This document shows, piece by piece, positions 13,323 through 14,464 of a stretch of DNA of 14,464 nucleotides. The stretch's first letter is position 1; each line of letters starts with the position of its first letter. Origin of the DNA: an uncultured Eubacteriales bacterium (GTDB lineage Bacteria; Bacillota; Clostridia; Oscillospirales; Acutalibacteraceae); contig ONYV01000003.1 in the NCBI GenBank assembly GCA_900322105.1, forward strand, positions 1 through 14,464, read 5' to 3'. The notes below the pieces were generated by a model. The model was not told the origin of the DNA. It saw only the letters and a program-made list of their open reading frames with translations, and did no database searches. A program made the position numbers and the translations under genes.

Positions 13323-14444
13323 TTACTCGTATTGATCAAAATGCTTCTGAAGATTTGCATAGATCTCATCGTCAGGCGCTTCCTCGATCAGGCTGCTAAG
13401 AGCCTTTTGATAGATGGAAGTATTGTATAAACTGTCAATGTCATAGTCTGTTGTGTAGCCAAGCGAAACAATGGAGTTTTTGAGCGCCACCGTACCCTGC
13501 TTGTCGGGGTCGGGTACGGATGAACCATAGCCTCCGTAGACCTCTGTACGGATCAGTTCTTCATCAATGTCAATATACTTTTTCACGTCCCGAATGGTAC
13601 CATCTTTGTTTTGCTGTGAAAAACGATACGCTTTGATAAGCGCGCGTTCAAAGGCAAGGTAGGTGTTGGGATAGTTTGAAAGCGCAGCGGTTGCGGCGAC
13701 CTGACGGCAGCAAGGCTGATTTTCAAGCAGCGGTTCTTCAGAGCAGCGATAAACGATCTTGTAGCCTTGACTCTCGGCAAGAGAGGTATAGGGAGAATAC
13801 GCTGACGCAGCGTCAATAGAACTGTTCTGCAAGGCGTTGTAGGCATCCTTCTGACTGTCAAAATAAACAATATTAACTTTATCGCTGCCCTCACCGATCC
13901 CGATGCCCTTGTCTTTCAGGAGAATTTGCAGCTCTGCATCCTGTACAGAGTTCTTCACCGACGCAACATTTCTGCCTTTGAGAATAGAAACATCCCAATC
14001 GGAAAGACCTTCGACAAATTCAGGCTTGATCACATAGCCGTGACCGTTCGTCATTTCGCCGCCAAAGATGGTCAGGTCGTGTCCCTGACTCTGAAAGGTG
14101 AGCGCCGGAACCGAACCGATGAACGCTGCATCGAGCTTGTCAGATTCCAGACCGCCGCAAAGCTCTGCTGCCGAAGAGAACAGTGTGAGCGTTACGTCAA
14201 GACCTTCCTCTGCAAAGAAGCCTTCTTCCTTTGCCACAAAACCGAGAAGATGGGCGGTAGAATTGAGATGACCCAGGTGAAAGTCTGTTTTTTCAAGAGA
14301 AATCTTGGACCGTTCGGTTTGAGAAGCATCAGTGGAAGCGTTTGACGAAGAAGCGTCCGATGATGCCTGACATCCTGTCAGAGCCGAAAGTGAAATAATG
14401 GTGAATGCGGCAGTAAGCAGCGCCGCTATGATTCTTTTTTTCAT
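13323..14444 (-). CDS. ABC transporter substrate-binding lipoprotein (SsuA/NMT1-like)
   Basis: A 373-residue extracytoplasmic solute receptor and the first visible gene of the minus-strand operon. The basic MKKR start, hydrophobic stretch and lipobox LTGC (22-25, lipidated C25) make it a membrane-tethered lipoprotein. A Ser/Thr/Asp-rich linker (about 26-47) leads into a periplasmic-binding fold starting near 50. Characteristic segments are KEEGFFAEEGLDVTL (about 72-86), a FIGSVPALTF turn near 115, and ASAYSPYTSLAE in the second lobe, all usual for SsuA/TauA/NMT1 relatives. AAAGGAAAGGAAA precedes the ATG. The promoter lies beyond the window end. The ligand is unknown; the family binds sulfonates, taurine, aryl compounds, pyrimidines and others. 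Genetic linkage to an acyl-CoA ligase suggests a carboxylic acid (inference). Confidence 0.9.
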   Translation of the reverse strand: MKKRIIAALLTAAFTIISLSALTGCQASSDASSSNASTDASQTERSKISLEKTDFHLGHLNSTAHLLGFVAKEEGFFAEEGLDVTLTLFSSAAELCGGLESDKLDAAFIGSVPALTFQSQGHDLTIFGGEMTNGHGYVIKPEFVEGLSDWDVSILKGRNVASVKNSVQDAELQILLKDKGIGIGEGSDKVNIVYFDSQKDAYNALQNSSIDAASAYSPYTSLAESQGYKIVYRCSEEPLLENQPCCRQVAATAALSNYPNTYLAFERALIKAYRFSQQNKDGTIRDVKKYIDIDEELIRTEVYGGYGSSVPDPDKQGTVALKNSIVSLGYTTDYDIDSLYNTSIYQKALSSLIEEAPDDEIYANLQKHFDQYE

Positions 14445-14464
14445 AATACAGTTTCCTTTCCTTT

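Overview
The window looks like chromosomal DNA of an anaerobic, low-to-mid GC Bacillota (Clostridia). My best guess is a Ruminococcus-like gut or rumen bacterium. The reasons are oxygen-sensitive 2-oxoacid:ferredoxin oxidoreductases, strong Shine-Dalgarno sites (GGAGG/AAGGAG), a family II (DHH) pyrophosphatase and a Gram-positive style lipoprotein. No phage, transposon, CRISPR or plasmid gene was seen.

Layout. (1) 1-159: a probably structured RNA leader, cut by the window edge. (2) 160-4322, plus strand: iorA-iorB-paaK-ACT, a tight operon ending in an intrinsic terminator at 4332-4362. (3) 4396-5910, plus strand: a strong promoter, a leader with a boxA-like element, a terminator-like hairpin, tRNA-Leu(TAG), a structured spacer element, and a family II inorganic pyrophosphatase carrying an unusual N-terminal membrane or export segment, closed by a terminator. 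(4) 5911-6078: convergent intergenic region with an inverted repeat and a bidirectional terminator. (5) 6079-14444, minus strand: read from high to low coordinates this is substrate-binding lipoprotein, ABC ATPase, ABC permease, 2-oxoacid:ferredoxin oxidoreductase gamma-delta-alpha-beta, a second PaaK-like acyl-CoA ligase, and a class I aminotransferase. Genes overlap or lie within about 50 bases of each other, with one internal promoter before the aminotransferase.

How the genes may work together (inference). Cluster 1 pairs indolepyruvate:ferredoxin oxidoreductase (arylpyruvate to arylacetyl-CoA, reversible) with phenylacetate-CoA ligase, so it can interconvert arylacetates and arylpyruvates. 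A tandem ACT protein is the likely amino-acid sensor. Cluster 2 has every step of a possible route from an external organic acid to an amino acid: uptake (ABC transporter), activation to acyl-CoA (ligase), reductive carboxylation to a 2-oxoacid (PorABDG type) and transamination. Reductive carboxylation of phenylacetate and branched-chain volatile fatty acids is established physiology in rumen ruminococci, and these two convergent clusters fit it well. The opposite, fermentative direction (amino acid to acid plus ATP) cannot be excluded from sequence. The acid substrate of cluster 2 and the cargo of its transporter are unknown. Both ligases release pyrophosphate, but the pyrophosphatase lying between the clusters appears to face outward, which complicates a simple 'pull' role.
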